A stretch of 64,000 nucleotides of DNA from Thraustochytrium sp. TN22 (taxonomy: Eukaryota; Sar; Bigyra; Thraustochytrida; Thraustochytriidae). The position numbers and the translations under genes were made by a program. Below the pieces are notes generated by a model that was not told the DNA's origin, made no database searches, and saw only the letters and a program-made list of their open reading frames with translations. Positions 39,301-48,953 of the stretch are shown in pieces. Location: the NCBI GenBank assembly GCA_013306675.1, contig JABLUY010000106.1, forward strand, positions 54,499 through 118,498. Reading direction: 5' to 3'. Every line of letters begins with the position of its first letter. The first letter of the stretch is position 1.

Positions 39301-40091
39301 GAGGTCAGCTCCGGCCCCTTGGGGTCCACCTGCTGCGGCTGGTACTCGAGCCAGCCGTCGCCGCACACGATGACGCCGCCCGGCCCGTCCGCACCGCCTG
39401 GCACGGGCACGAGGCGGTTCGCAGACCGCAATGTCGGCCGCACTGCCTTGCGCACCACATGGTTGAGCCCCTCCTCCACCTCGTAGATGACCACCGACTT
39501 GCGCGGCGGCCCGGCCGCCGCAATGTTCACCTCCAGGCACGCGAAGGCTGGGTTGTCCAGCCCCACGTGAAGCGCCTCGCAGGCATACACGAGCGTGTCC
39601 TGGCGGTGCGCCTCCAGCGGCGAAGCGATCACCAGCCGCTCCGCGTTGTCGCGCGCCACCATGAAGACGAACTTTTGCTTCTCGACCGCCGCCACCATGA
39701 TGGCGCGCCCTGCTGGGTCCACCGCCACATACTGCCCTGGCACCGCGCGCCGACACCCACTCTTGCCGAACTTCTCGCAGTGCGCGCGCACGAACCGCCG
39801 CGCCTTCTCCTCATACACGAGCAGCGCCAGCTGCCCCGAGTCCGAGCCCACCACCAGGTAATCGCGCGACGCGCCGCTGGGCCGCAGCGTCGCTATGCTC
39901 CTGCACACGCCGAAGGCCTCCGCCGTGCACACTGACCTGACGCCGCGCGCGTCCGCGCGCAGCAGCTCCAGCCGCGTGCCGTGGTTCACCACCACCTCGT
40001 GCGTGCTCGCCGCGGCGCCGCCGCTGAAGTTGCCATACACGGCGCCGCCCGCGCCGCCGCCGCCCGCGAGCCCCAGCGCGTACAGCTGCAT
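36339..40091 (-). CDS. SF3B3: Splicing factor 3B subunit 3 (SF3B3/RSE1/SAP130)
   Basis: This is 1,250 residues, intronless (human 1,217). It is collinear with SF3B3 from end to end: G-N-F-S-G near the N-terminus, L-E-L-L-R, E-A-F-G-V-x-R-S, D-Y-L-V-V-G-S-D-S-G, F-G-K-S-G-C-R-R-x-V-P-G-Q-Y, S-P-L-E-A-H, F-A-C-L-E-V, G-L-N-H-V-V-R-K, K-Y-F-D-T-V-P-V, and a CPSF_A region ending with E-L-E-R-T-P-A-E-V-I-K-R-L-E-D-M-R. SF3B3 is a three-propeller WD40-like scaffold of the U2 snRNP SF3b complex that holds SF3B1 at the branch site. It is a paralogue of DDB1 and CPSF1; the N-terminal motifs favour SF3B3. Relative to animal and yeast proteins there is an acidic insert (D/E run near residue 857) and Ala/Gly-rich expansions. 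Confidence 0.95.
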   Translation of the reverse strand: MQLYALGLAGGGGAGGAVYGNFSGGAAASTHEVVVNHGTRLELLRADARGVRSVCTAEAFGVCRSIATLRPSGASRDYLVVGSDSGQLALLVYEEKARRFVRAHCEKFGKSGCRRAVPGQYVAVDPAGRAIMVAAVEKQKFVFMVARDNAERLVIASPLEAHRQDTLVYACEALHVGLDNPAFACLEVNIAAAGPPRKSVVIYEVEEGLNHVVRKAVRPTLRSANRLVPVPGGADGPGGVIVCGDGWLEYQPQQVDPKGPELTSEGFLRVALPRRDDVPVDRGVLIVAHVLTHRKLKDRVILFFLLQNEYGDLYRLDLDLSEDRQTLKGFSVKYFDTVPVARSLCLTKRGFLFLASECGGHKLYKLDRKLGAEDETALVRAARVSPELADGAAATATADSVTFAAHPHRNLHFADALDSLAPCTAMQVEEMFGEDRQQILLACGRGSRSSLRVLRYGLEVTEMAASPLPGNPSAVWTVRAEDAAQGDKLIVVSFANVTLVLGVGETVQEATGTGLITNKQTLAVRRSAGGGIVQVCSDGVHVAREGRTETVFAAPAGKRVDCAAMNDRQLAVALEGGRIHYFELNEAGAFAQATVHDVREDVKCLEIGTPPPGRARSAFLCVGTFSNSVELLSLRDLRPDAPLKSLSVQQLQDQPSSICLVHLEHAGLTLAIGLRSGVLVRTVLNEATGAFADSRTNVLGTMPVRCFPVQLPLDTGVAADIDAGRRQTGMLALSSRPALAFAHHGQAKLVPLSYSQLTHASNFQSDLCDGFVAVAGESLRILAVEDLASDFNAKTVPLRYTPRALLRHRNNLVTLEGDHNVQPRADDGTAPPAKRAAANGASDPPEANGAHAMEEGDDENDEDDEDDDEEELRAAKAVTVQQTGLPKAGKGNNGRWASLVRVLNPATGASSVVVLDADELALACAVVGDVLVVTTVIGLELHPQRHRQARLRAYKFVSSGAPNLLKLELMHVTEVEGQGMPRAVCALAGDFVAVGIGALVRIYSVGSRKLLRKTELRCGQASICALRAHNDRIFASDAAASCTVLRFTAAELTLAALADDVVPRLSVASEVLDHDTVAGSDKLGNVFVLRVPADLDTSDLGTMRTANLWDQTRSSGGAPNKLDALATFYLGELVTGLRKASIVKGRPEALLFSTTMGSVGCLVPFATKGDVEFFSLLEMHLRSLDDLCLVGRDHLAFRSCFSPVKGVIDGMLCEQFVHLPADKQDAIAKELERTPAEVIKRLEDMRSVVL

Positions 40092-40322
40092 CCTCGCGCC
40101 GCCGCGCCGCGCCGCCCCGAGCCCGCCTGCGCGCGAGCGAGCGAGCGAGCGAGCGAGTGAGCGAACGAGCGAACGAGCCCGCTCGTAGCCGCTCGCCGCG
40201 CCGCCCGCGACGATGCCCGCGGCCGATGCCGCGAGCGCGCCGCCGCCGCCGCCGCTCCCGCCGCCGCCGCCGCCGCGCCGCCGCCGCCGCGCTCGCGCGC
40301 GGCGCGCGCGCCTGCCGCCCGC

Positions 40323-40362
<40 letters not shown>

Positions 40363-41246
40363 GCAGCGAGCGAGCGAGCGAGCGCGAGGCGCTGGGTCAG
40401 ATAGATTTGATTTGATTTGCTTTCTCTGGCTGGACGGTCGTTGGCTTCGGCTCGGCCGCCGCCGCGCTCGCGCTCGGCGTGCCGGAGGTGCTCTTCAGGA
40501 TCGCGACGCGGGGCCTTCGAGGGCCGCCAGCTGCCTGCGAGCGATCACGATTCACGAGCGGAGCGGCGACCGGAGCTGACGGACCGCAGACCCGGGTCGA
40601 GGGGCATGGCGGTGGTACCCTGGCACCAACCTTGCGAGGGGGCTGGGCTCCGACGACGGCAAGGACAGCGTCGTGACGGTGATCTCGGCCGTGACGGCTG
40701 CGCCGTGTGACGAGGAGGACGTGGAGGACGACCCTCTAGCCTTCTGAGGAGTATGTTGCGGCTGATGAGCAGCGGCGTCCAAGTTCAAGGTCGGCACCGG
40801 GACGAGGGCGGGCTGGAGAACAAGAGGGACAAGCTCCACTGCGCGCTTGGAGCCTGGGAGCCGCTGCTGCGGCGCTGCGTGGCTGTGACAGTGAGGCGGC
40901 GGCGATCCGCCCGAGCCCGGAGGCCAGCCGATCAACGACTCGGACGCGCTCTCGGATTCGTGCGCAGCGGCTCAGCTGCGCCGGCCGCCCTCTGGGTCTG
41001 TCCGCACGTCTGTAGTGTAGTAGAGGACGTCAAGGACCACGTCCGAGTCGCCAACGTTCGCCGCCGTCGCAGCGTAGTATCACGGTCAAGTCAGGTCAAG
41101 CAAGCAAAAATCGTTTGACGACAGCAGCCTTTGCTGCGGGCGGGCGAGGCGCGGCAGGGCGGCGCGCAGCACGCGAGGGCGGGCGAGGAGGCGAGCGCAG
41201 CAGCAGCAGCAGCAAGTGCAGCGGTAGCGGCAGCTGCAGCAGTTGC
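40092..41246. promoter_or_regulatory. Divergent region between SF3B3 and secreted-protein gene
   Basis: About 1.15 kb. It contains a GAGC/GAAC tetranucleotide run (40135-40190), CCG tracts (40225-40360) and a second GCGA run (40365-40385). No gene is supported. Confidence 0.35.
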
Positions 41247-41972
41247 ATGATGATGGCTCGCGGCAGCGTGGCGGCGGCGCTGGTGGCGCTGGCCGCCGTG
41301 GGCTTGGCGCAAGGCGCGGTCTCACCCGTGGTGGCGTGCTACTTCGACTTCGAGAGCGAGCAGTTCGTGGTGCACAGGCCGGGACCAGCGGCAGGCGTGC
41401 TGGGCGAGGCGCTCGAACCCGGACTGGGCAGCGGCGCCGTGATCAAGAGCTCGCAGCAGACGCAAAAGGCCAAGAAGAAGTCGCACAAGCCGCCGCCGCG
41501 CGTGCCGGTGGCGGCGGAGCTAGACGCGACGCGCTTCGAGCGCAGCAGCGTGGATCTGCCGTCCGAGGCGCTGCCGGGCGCGCTGGCGTGGGCCTCCTCG
41601 GACGGCGCGGTCGTCTTCGTCCGAGTCAAGGCGGCGACCTACGGCAAGGGCCACAAGAGCAACAACAAGAGCAACAAGCCGACCTCGGCCTTTCGGTGGA
41701 TCGAGTTTCACGAGGGCGTCTTCTTCGCCAGCTTCGAGGAGGTGGAGCTGCGCTTCAAGCCGGACCTGCGCACGCTGCTCTGGGACGAGCACCGCGCCAT
41801 GTGGATTGTGCTGAGCCTCTTCGAGGCCCGCTGGGCTCACGCTGCAGACCTGGTCGCGGGCGACGGCGATGGCGGCATTGCCACTACCAGTGCGGCCGCC
41901 GCCGCGGCGGCGCTCGACGCTGCAAGCTCGCTGGCCACCAAGCGTCTATTTCGTGGTGCCTTTTTGGCTTGA
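41247..41972 (+). CDS. Hypothetical secreted protein
   Basis: This gives 241 residues from the ATG at 41247 (M-M-M-A-R-G-S), followed by a hydrophobic Ala/Leu/Val stretch and a likely cleavage after A-Q-G-A, i.e. a signal peptide. The mature part has a basic Lys/Gln-rich linker (K-A-K-K-K-S-H-K), a W-A-S-S-D-G-A-V-V-F-V-R-V beta segment, F-R-W-I-E-F-H-E-G-V-F-F-A-S-F-E and W-D-E-H-R-A-M-W-I-V-L-S-L-F-E-A-R-W, and an Ala-rich tail. There is no C-terminal anchor or retention signal. The family is not recognised. A 44-codon upstream extension of the frame is low-complexity and ignored. Confidence 0.55.
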   Translation: MMMARGSVAAALVALAAVGLAQGAVSPVVACYFDFESEQFVVHRPGPAAGVLGEALEPGLGSGAVIKSSQQTQKAKKKSHKPPPRVPVAAELDATRFERSSVDLPSEALPGALAWASSDGAVVFVRVKAATYGKGHKSNNKSNKPTSAFRWIEFHEGVFFASFEEVELRFKPDLRTLLWDEHRAMWIVLSLFEARWAHAADLVAGDGDGGIATTSAAAAAAALDAASSLATKRLFRGAFLA

Positions 41973-43217
41973 AGATCGGCCATGATGAAGATCGCAAGAA
42001 GATGGATCATGATGAGGATCGCAAGACGATCGATCATGTCGTGACGGTGACTGGCAGGCAGGCCCGGCCCGGCTGCCGCTGGCTGAGCCTGGCTGAGCCT
42101 GGCTGAGCCTGGTTGAGCCTGGCTGGCCGCGGCTGGCCGCGGCGCCGCGAGTGGCGGCGAGTCCGAGTCGGACCAAGCTCACCGAGGTCCTCGCCCGGCT
42201 CGCCGCCCGCTTTGCGCCGCCGGTACGATTGCCGCCCGCCTCTTCAAGGTTTGGCACTTTGTCAAAGCAAGGTTTGCCCGGCGCACGGTCCACTCCTGGC
42301 CCTGCCAGTGCTCGGCGCGTCTCACCTGCTTGACTAGTGCAATGTCCCTCGGAACCTCGCAACGCCCGGGCCTCGTCGCGCCGCGTCGCCGCCTGCCTCG
42401 TGGCCGGCCTCGCCGGGCTCTCCTCTCCTCGCCGCTGCCAGCTCAGGCTGGCCGCCGCGAGTCCTCGGACTCAGGTCGCGAGCGGCGTGCGGCACAGCTG
42501 AGCTAGCCCAGCAGAGTCAGCTCAAGTTGAGCTCGCTGGAGCTTACGACGAGCCAGCCTGAGCGGTGTGCAGGCCACGCAGCGGTGGTGATGGTGATGGC
42601 GGCAGCCCCTTCCTTGACCTTAGATGCGCCGCTGATGCGGTGCGTGCGAGGCTCCGAGCGCACGTACACAAGCGCCTGTCTGCCTTCTGTCCAGCGCAGC
42701 GGTGATCTGCCATCCATCACACGTCCTGGCTGGCTGCCAGCGCCGGCCGTGGCTAGCAAGCTAGCTAGCTTGCGTGGCAGCTCGCTCGCCCGCTCGCTAG
42801 TAGCCCGCCGCTCGGTCGTGGCCGGCCATCGTCCAGCCCAGCACCAGCCTGAGCTTTGGTCAGCGCCCGCTCGCTCGCACGTGCCGCCACGCGCGCGGGC
42901 GCGGCGGCCAGAGGCGGCCCCCCCGCGCCCTCTGGCCCGCGGCGGCGGCGGCCCCCCCCCCCGCAGCCGGCGGCCTCGCGCCAGAGCGGGCGGGGGGCGG
43001 CGCGCGGCGGCGGGGCGGGGTTTCGCGGCGCGCGCCGGGGGGCGCGCGCCCGGTGAAGTACGGGCGCGCCTCAGAGGGCGCGGGGGGCCGCCGCGCCGCT
43101 GCGGGCCAGGGGCGGCGGGCGGCGCCCTCTGGGCGGGCGGGCGGGCTCGGCGGGTCCGACTCGGGCTCAGGCTGGCGGGCAGAGCAGAGCCGAGGCCGCG
43201 CGCGGCGCCGGGAGAGA

Positions 43218-43248
<31 letters not shown>

Positions 43249-43619
43249 CGCGCAGAGCGAGCCGCGAGGCAGCGCCCGCCACGCCAGCCTTCAGGCGCGG
43301 CGCGCGGCGCGGCTCAGCCGAGCCCCTTACTTCCCTCCTTCCTTCCTGCCCTCCTGCCTTCCTGCCTTCCTGCCTGCCTTCCTGCCTTCCTTCCGTCGCG
43401 GCGGCGCGCTTTGCAGACTCAGTCGGCGCGCGCGGCGAGGCGGCGGGCGGCGGCGGCGCCCGCGGGCGAGGGAGCAGGGAGGCGCGCGCGCGGCAGCGCG
43501 AGGAGGGCAGCAGGGCGCGGCGCAGCGCGAGGCGAGGCGAGGCGGGGCGAGGCGGGGCGAGGAGAGGAGCGGAGGCGCGCGCGAGAGGAGCGCGGCGGGG
43601 GTGCAGTTTGAAAAGGAAA
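41973..43619. promoter_or_regulatory. Intergenic region upstream of the SLC10-type gene
   Basis: This 1.65-kb region holds a tandem CTGGCTGAGC array (42079-42145), a GCTAGC palindrome cluster (42752-42773), poly-C and CGG stretches (42900-43030), a GGCA run (43213-43250) and CCTT/CCTG runs (43325-43395). The open frame through it is repeat-driven, and no gene is supported. Confidence 0.35.
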
Positions 43620-44804
43620 ATGGCCGACTGCACCGCGTACGGCGACCTGGACTCCGTGCTGGGCGGCGACAACGCGACGCTGGAGGACCTGGTGTGCGCG
43701 GAGGACTTCGCGAATGCGTGCCTGGATGCCTGCCAGGTGGAGGAGTGCAATGACTCGGGCGACACGACCATCGACATCGTGTACCGCGTGGTGATCCAGG
43801 TGCTGGTGTTCATGCTGGTGTTCGGCCTGGCCGGGTCCGTGGACTTTGGCCACTTCTCGCAGCGGTTCCGCTCGCGCGGCGTGTACATCGGCCTGACGTG
43901 CCAGTTCATCCTCATGCCGCTCATCGGCTTCGTGGTGGTGGCCATGTTCCAGAAGGAGTTCAAGCCGCTCTACGCCGTCTCGCTGCTCATCATCTGCGCC
44001 TCGCCCGGCGGCTCCTATAGCAACTGGTGGTGCAACCTGGTGAACCTCGACCTGGCGCTCTCCGTGGCCATGACCACGGTCAGCACCATCTGCAGCTCCT
44101 TCATGCTGCCCATCAACGTCATCCTCTACGTGGAGCTTGGCTACAAGAGCCTGGACCCCAGCAACGCGCAGGAGATCCTTGACCTGCTGCCTTACAGCAC
44201 CATCGGCTACACGTTGGCCAACGTCATCATCGCCGTCATCCTCGGTCTCTACTTCGGCTACAAGTACCCGGACCGCATGAAGCTCGTCAACTTTGTTGGC
44301 ACCATCGCCGGCTTTCTGTCCATCATCCTCGGCATCGTCGCCAGCTCCACCAGCTGCGCCGAACCCTGGAATCAGCCTGCCGTCATCTATTACGGCACCC
44401 TGCTGCCCGTCATTCTCGGCATCCTCCTGGCCATGGGTGCCGCCTCGCTCGCGCGCCTGCCCAAGCCGCAGCGCGGCGCCGTGGCCATCGAAACTGCCTA
44501 CCAGAACACCAGTGTCTCCCTTGCGGTGGCTCTCTCGCTCGGCCCGGCCGGCCGCGCCGCGGCCATCGTCCCGGTCGCCTACGGCGCCTGGGAGGCCGTG
44601 GTCTTTGGCTGCTACGCCATCTTCGTCTGGTACATCGGGTGGACCCTCTCGCCCAAGAACGAGAAGTTCTGGGTCATCATCGTCAACAGCTACCAGGACC
44701 AGATTGAGACGCACCCGCACTACACTGGCTACCGCGGCGATGATGAGTCTGGCCTTCCGGACGACAAGCGCATCTCGGCACAGGTCTCGGCGCAGAAGTA
44801 CTAA
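43620..44804 (+). CDS. SLC10-type bile acid:Na+ symporter family (SBF) transporter
   Basis: From the ATG at 43620 (context GAAAATGGCC) the protein has 394 residues, normal for the family. A roughly 55-residue Cys/Asp-rich N-terminal segment (N-A-T and N-D-S sequons) precedes about nine hydrophobic helices. The two family signatures are present: S-P-G-G-S-x-S-N-W-W in the first inverted half and E-T-A-Y-Q-N-x-S-V-S-L-A in the second, the crossover motifs that form the Na+ and substrate sites. SLC10/BASS proteins move bile acids, sulphated steroids or, in plastids, pyruvate and other organic acids with Na+. The N-terminus does not look like a plastid transit peptide, so plasma membrane is more likely. 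The substrate is unknown. The C-terminal tail is hydrophilic. Confidence 0.93.
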   Translation: MADCTAYGDLDSVLGGDNATLEDLVCAEDFANACLDACQVEECNDSGDTTIDIVYRVVIQVLVFMLVFGLAGSVDFGHFSQRFRSRGVYIGLTCQFILMPLIGFVVVAMFQKEFKPLYAVSLLIICASPGGSYSNWWCNLVNLDLALSVAMTTVSTICSSFMLPINVILYVELGYKSLDPSNAQEILDLLPYSTIGYTLANVIIAVILGLYFGYKYPDRMKLVNFVGTIAGFLSIILGIVASSTSCAEPWNQPAVIYYGTLLPVILGILLAMGAASLARLPKPQRGAVAIETAYQNTSVSLAVALSLGPAGRAAAIVPVAYGAWEAVVFGCYAIFVWYIGWTLSPKNEKFWVIIVNSYQDQIETHPHYTGYRGDDESGLPDDKRISAQVSAQKY

Positions 44805-45360
44805 TTCCTGTTGTGTTGCCGGAGACAAGCGTGAGTCCGATGTTCCCGACGTCTTCCCGACGCGAAGGAAGAGAGGCGACACCCAAGGCGTCGCGCCTCC
44901 CTGTGGCTGCAGCGTCAGCGCAGGACCAGCCTGTTTCTGGGCAGGGCATGATGTTGAGCGGACCACGAAGTCAATATCCTTCTCCTTCCGCGCAAGTGCG
45001 CGCGTGTGCCTCGGACCGAGACGTGACCGTAAGAGTAAGACTGAGTGTTTGTGTGAGAGATGAGCGTTTGTTTCTAAAATTGATCGCAGAGAGTCTGCAG
45101 ATTCATTCGACTTGCAATTGCGCGGCACGGAAGAAAGTAGTGCTGTGTTCTTTTCTCGCGACCCACCATGACCACTACTTTGTGTGTTCTTTTCTCCCTT
45201 TCTCCCCCGCCGGGGCCCGTGCCGTGCAAGTCCAGAGGCTCCATACGAAAAGGTACTCTCCAGCTTTATCGCGGCCAGCTCTTCGTCTCTGGTTTCATCT
45301 CTTCTGTACCACCTCTTCTTTGAAAAAACATCACATCACATCACATCACATCACATCACA
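44805..45360. other. Convergent spacer with TCACA microsatellite
   Basis: This 556-bp spacer separates the SLC10-type and ACBP-reductase genes. It is lower in GC and ends with an ATCAC/TCACA pentanucleotide run (about 45328-45366) that contains the stop codon of the minus-strand gene. No gene is supported. Confidence 0.55.
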
Positions 45361-48303
45361 TCACACAGCGCCGGCAAAGAGCCTGCGAATGGCGCGAAGC
45401 TGGGAGGTGTCGCCATCGGCCGAGGGCGAGTAAACCTTGCCCTGAGGCGGCTGCTCGGGCTCCATGCGGTAGAGCGCGTTGAGGACGGAGGTGGTGAGCG
45501 TCGGGGCGAGCAAGTGGCCCCAGGAGACGTAGCGGCCAAGCGAGGACTCGATGCGGGGCTCCTTGGTGACCATGGCGCGCTCGATCATCTCGGCGGCCTG
45601 GTCGGGCGTGAGCAGGTCGAGGTGATCGTACTTGGAGGCGCCCGGACCGGTGACCATGCTGGTGCGCACGAGCGGCATGTAGACGTTGGAGACGCGGACG
45701 TTGTCGGCGGCCACCTCGGAGGCGACGCACTTCATGGACTCGGTGAGCGCAGACTTGGAGGCAACGTAAGCGGCGAAGCGGCCAATGTAGGTCTGCTGCG
45801 AGATGGAGCCCACGTTGATGACCTGGCCCTGCTTGCGCTCGCGCATGCCACGCAGCAGGTCGAGCGTGACGCGGATGGACCCGTAAAAGTTAAGCGCCAT
45901 GAGGCGCTCGAAGTCGTGGAAGCGGTCGCGGGTCTGGAACTCGACGGAGCGGCGGATCGAGCGGCCAGCGTTGTTGACGAGGATGTCCACGGCGCCGTGC
46001 TTGCGCTCCACCGTGTCGAGCATAGCGTAGGTGGAGTCCGCCTGGGCTAGGTCGGCCGTGTACACGTCGGCGGAGCCACCCTGCGCCTCGATGGCGGCGC
46101 GCACGGCCTCGAGCTTGTCCTGGGAGCGAGCCACGAGCAGCACATGGGCGCCGGCGCGCGCCACGCGCAGCGCCAGCGTCTTGCCGATGCCGTCCGAGGC
46201 GCCGGTGATGAGGATGACCTTGCCGCGCACGGCGGTGCGCAGCGCCGTGGGCTTCTCCAGGCGCGGGTCCATGAAGCGCACGTAGTAGTCCCACAGGCGC
46301 CACGCGTAGCGGTCGAAGCGCGGGCAGTGAACGCCCGAGCCCTCGAGCGCGGCGCGCGTCTCCGTGTCGTCGTAGTCCGTGCTCATCGTCATGTAGGCGG
46401 CGGCGCTCTCCGGGATGTCGAAGAGGTTCTTGGCGAGGAACTCGGGCGCGTGAGCGAGGATGGGAATATCGGCGACCGCGCTCCAGAAGCGCGGCGGCAC
46501 GACGGCCTGCAGGAACATCGGAATGCGCGCCGAGAAGGAGGGCGTACCGGCGGCCTGCGCCAGCGTGTTGAGGATCTCAATCACCGTCATGGGCGAGGAG
46601 TCCACAAGGTGGAAGGCCTTGCCCTGCAGGCTCGGGTCCGGGTTGTGCGCGATCACGTCCATGGCCTGCACGACAAAGTCCACCGGCACGATCGGGATCG
46701 TGTTGCCCTCGATGCACGGCAGCACCACGGACGAGGGAAGCAGCTTGCGCAGGTGCTGCAGCGGCTTGAAGTAAAAGTACAGGCCGTCGATCTTCTCCGC
46801 CTCGCCGGTCTGCGAGCTGCCGACCACGATGCCGGGACGGTACACGCGGTACGGGCCCGTGCACTTGTCGCGCACGATCTTCTCCGCCTCGAACTTGGTG
46901 CGCGCATACGGGTTGGTGAACTCCTGGCCCTCGTCCAGGCTCTCCTCAAACCAGATGCCGTCGTGATTGCCGGCCACGACGATGCTGCTCGTGTACTGGA
47001 AGCAGGTGCCCCAGGCGTCGGCCAGGGCATTTGCGAACTCCACCGCGTACGTGGTGCCGTCCACGTTGGCGCGCTCGTTGAACTCGAGAGACTTGGTCAT
47101 GTCGTAGCTGGCCGCCAGGTGGAAGAAGTGGTCGACGCCCGGCCCGCGCGGCGCGCCGCTGCTGCGCTTCTTGCGGCCGCCACCGGTGAGCGCCTTGGCC
47201 ACAGCGCGGTCCATGCCGAGTCCCGGCTCGCTGATGTTCGCGTCAACCGGCATCACGCGCTCGGCCGCCTCCTCGCCGAAACGCTGGGCGATCTTGGCCA
47301 GCAGCTTGCCGCGCGACGACGACCGCGTCAGCGCCAGCACCACGGAGCTCGGGTTGCGCGCCAGCAGCTCGCCGATCAAGAACGAGCCCAGGAAACCGCT
47401 CGCGCCAGTCATCACGTACACCATGCCACCCGCGTCGGCGGCAGCCTGCATGAAGCTCGTCACGGTCTCGGCCGTGGCGGGCGCGCTGCGGTCGTACTCG
47501 CGCGCCACGGCCTCCTCATCCTCCGGCTCGCCGCTCGTGCCGCCGGACGCGAGACTCTCCTGCGCCTGCAGGTCGGCCGCGCTCCGCGTGTCCGTGGCGA
47601 AGTCCGGCGCGAACCGCCGCACGTGCTCCACGTACTTTTGCATCGCCACGTGCTTGGGCATGTCGAAGAGGTTCGCCCACGCCCGCCAACGCGCGTATCG
47701 CTCGCGGCTAAAGCCGCGCGGCGCCGGCACGTTGCACGGCCCGACCGTCGCCTGCTTGTAGAGCGACACCAGCAGCGAGCGCGAGTTGCGGTCGGCAAAG
47801 ACCGGGCTGCGCCGCACGTAGTCGCACGCCTGCTCGAACTCGCGCTCCACGACGGCCGGGTCCGGCGAGCCGCCGCCCTCGCCGCCCGACCCGCTGCGCC
47901 GGTACAGGCGGTTCTTGGTGCTGCGACTCGCGCGCACAAAGAGGCCGCCGTTCTTGCCCTTGCTGGCGCTCCCGGCGCCGCGCGCGCCCACGCGCGGCGC
48001 GTTCAGCGAGTCCATCTTGTCGATCGTCATCATGGCCCAGTCCGGGTCAATGCTGCGCACCTCCTGGATGTACCGCTTCATGGCGGCGGTCCGCGACAGG
48101 CCCACCACCTTCTTGCGCGCCGTGAACTTGGCATATTTCACCACGTTCATCGACGACGGCGCCTTGCTGGCGTCCACATCGCCGTGCACCGCCTGGTTCC
48201 ACAGCGCGTACGCCCGCAGCTTCTGGTTGTTGGACGCCGTGCCCACCAGCGCCGTGCCGAAGTGCTCCGCCGCCAGCTCGAACTGCTCCTCCAGCGTCGC
48301 CAT
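45361..48303 (-). CDS. Multimodular ACBP-ACBP-fatty acyl reductase-SDR protein
   Basis: This is 980 residues without introns. Residues about 5-90 and 152-235 are two acyl-CoA-binding protein modules (L-R-A-Y-A-L-W-N-Q-A-V-H-G-D; L-V-S-L-Y-K-Q-A-T-V-G; A-M-Q-K-Y-V-E-H-V). Residues about 295-640 form a NAD_binding_4/thioester-reductase domain with T-G-A-S-G-F-L-G (299-306) and the Y466-x-x-x-K470 pair in Y-A-R-T-K. Residues about 693-925 are a classical SDR: T-G-A-S-D-G-I-G (700-707), N-N-A-G (777-780), Ser 833 and Y846-V-A-S-K850. Bacterial fatty-acyl reductases with a reductase plus SDR tandem (mycobacterial AcrA1 type) convert acyl-CoA to aldehyde or alcohol. The added ACBP modules would deliver acyl-CoA in cis. 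Likely role: long-chain acyl-CoA reduction for wax, ether-lipid or hydrocarbon synthesis. The exact product is inference. Confidence 0.88.
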   Translation of the reverse strand: MATLEEQFELAAEHFGTALVGTASNNQKLRAYALWNQAVHGDVDASKAPSSMNVVKYAKFTARKKVVGLSRTAAMKRYIQEVRSIDPDWAMMTIDKMDSLNAPRVGARGAGSASKGKNGGLFVRASRSTKNRLYRRSGSGGEGGGSPDPAVVEREFEQACDYVRRSPVFADRNSRSLLVSLYKQATVGPCNVPAPRGFSRERYARWRAWANLFDMPKHVAMQKYVEHVRRFAPDFATDTRSAADLQAQESLASGGTSGEPEDEEAVAREYDRSAPATAETVTSFMQAAADAGGMVYVMTGASGFLGSFLIGELLARNPSSVVLALTRSSSRGKLLAKIAQRFGEEAAERVMPVDANISEPGLGMDRAVAKALTGGGRKKRSSGAPRGPGVDHFFHLAASYDMTKSLEFNERANVDGTTYAVEFANALADAWGTCFQYTSSIVVAGNHDGIWFEESLDEGQEFTNPYARTKFEAEKIVRDKCTGPYRVYRPGIVVGSSQTGEAEKIDGLYFYFKPLQHLRKLLPSSVVLPCIEGNTIPIVPVDFVVQAMDVIAHNPDPSLQGKAFHLVDSSPMTVIEILNTLAQAAGTPSFSARIPMFLQAVVPPRFWSAVADIPILAHAPEFLAKNLFDIPESAAAYMTMSTDYDDTETRAALEGSGVHCPRFDRYAWRLWDYYVRFMDPRLEKPTALRTAVRGKVILITGASDGIGKTLALRVARAGAHVLLVARSQDKLEAVRAAIEAQGGSADVYTADLAQADSTYAMLDTVERKHGAVDILVNNAGRSIRRSVEFQTRDRFHDFERLMALNFYGSIRVTLDLLRGMRERKQGQVINVGSISQQTYIGRFAAYVASKSALTESMKCVASEVAADNVRVSNVYMPLVRTSMVTGPGASKYDHLDLLTPDQAAEMIERAMVTKEPRIESSLGRYVSWGHLLAPTLTTSVLNALYRMEPEQPPQGKVYSPSADGDTSQLRAIRRLFAGAV

Positions 48304-48598
48304 GCTTGCTTCTCAGCTAGCAAGCAGCAAACCTCGCTCTCCGCCTCGCTCTCTCTCTCTCTCTCCGCTCTCCGCTCTACGCTCGAGCGGCAAGCCGCGT
48401 ACCCGGCGCCGCCCTCGCGCTGCCTCGCGTCGTCGTCGCGCACCAGTCCGGGGTCTGTCTGCCTGCCTGCCCGGAGCTGGCCCGGCGCAGGAGCACAGTC
48501 GCAGCACCCAGGCGACAGACAGCGCCAGCTGAGCGCGTCGGGCCCCGCCTCGCGCGCGCGCACAGCTCGGCTTTGCCGCCCGCGCGTGAGCAAGCCTC
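48304..48598. promoter_or_regulatory. 5' flank of the ACBP-reductase gene
   Basis: About 295 bp with a CTCT run (48350-48366). Presumed promoter and 5'UTR; no motif recognised. Confidence 0.35.
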
Positions 48599-48953
48599 GC
48601 CGTCTAGGCTATCGGGGTACTGCCAAAGTCGCGGTTCCCAGACCCGAACAAAAATATGTAAAAATTCCGCCGATTTCGCGGTCCGGAGACTGCCAAAATC
48701 GCAGTTCCGCCGGCGGGGGGGGTAGGCTAGGAGGGGGGACACAATGTTCCCTTCCCCCTACAACCGGGGATTTGGCAGTCCACAGACTGGGAATTTGGCG
48801 GTTTGGACCTGCAAGATTGGCGGTTGTGGACAGCAATTGTGGCAGTCGCCGTCTGAGCGTGAAGCAGTACGGAAGTGCAGCTTTTGCAGTCAACTACTAC
48901 GCGTATACCCAAAAGGCCATTCGATGTATTCTGTTTATTTCTAAAGAATTGAC

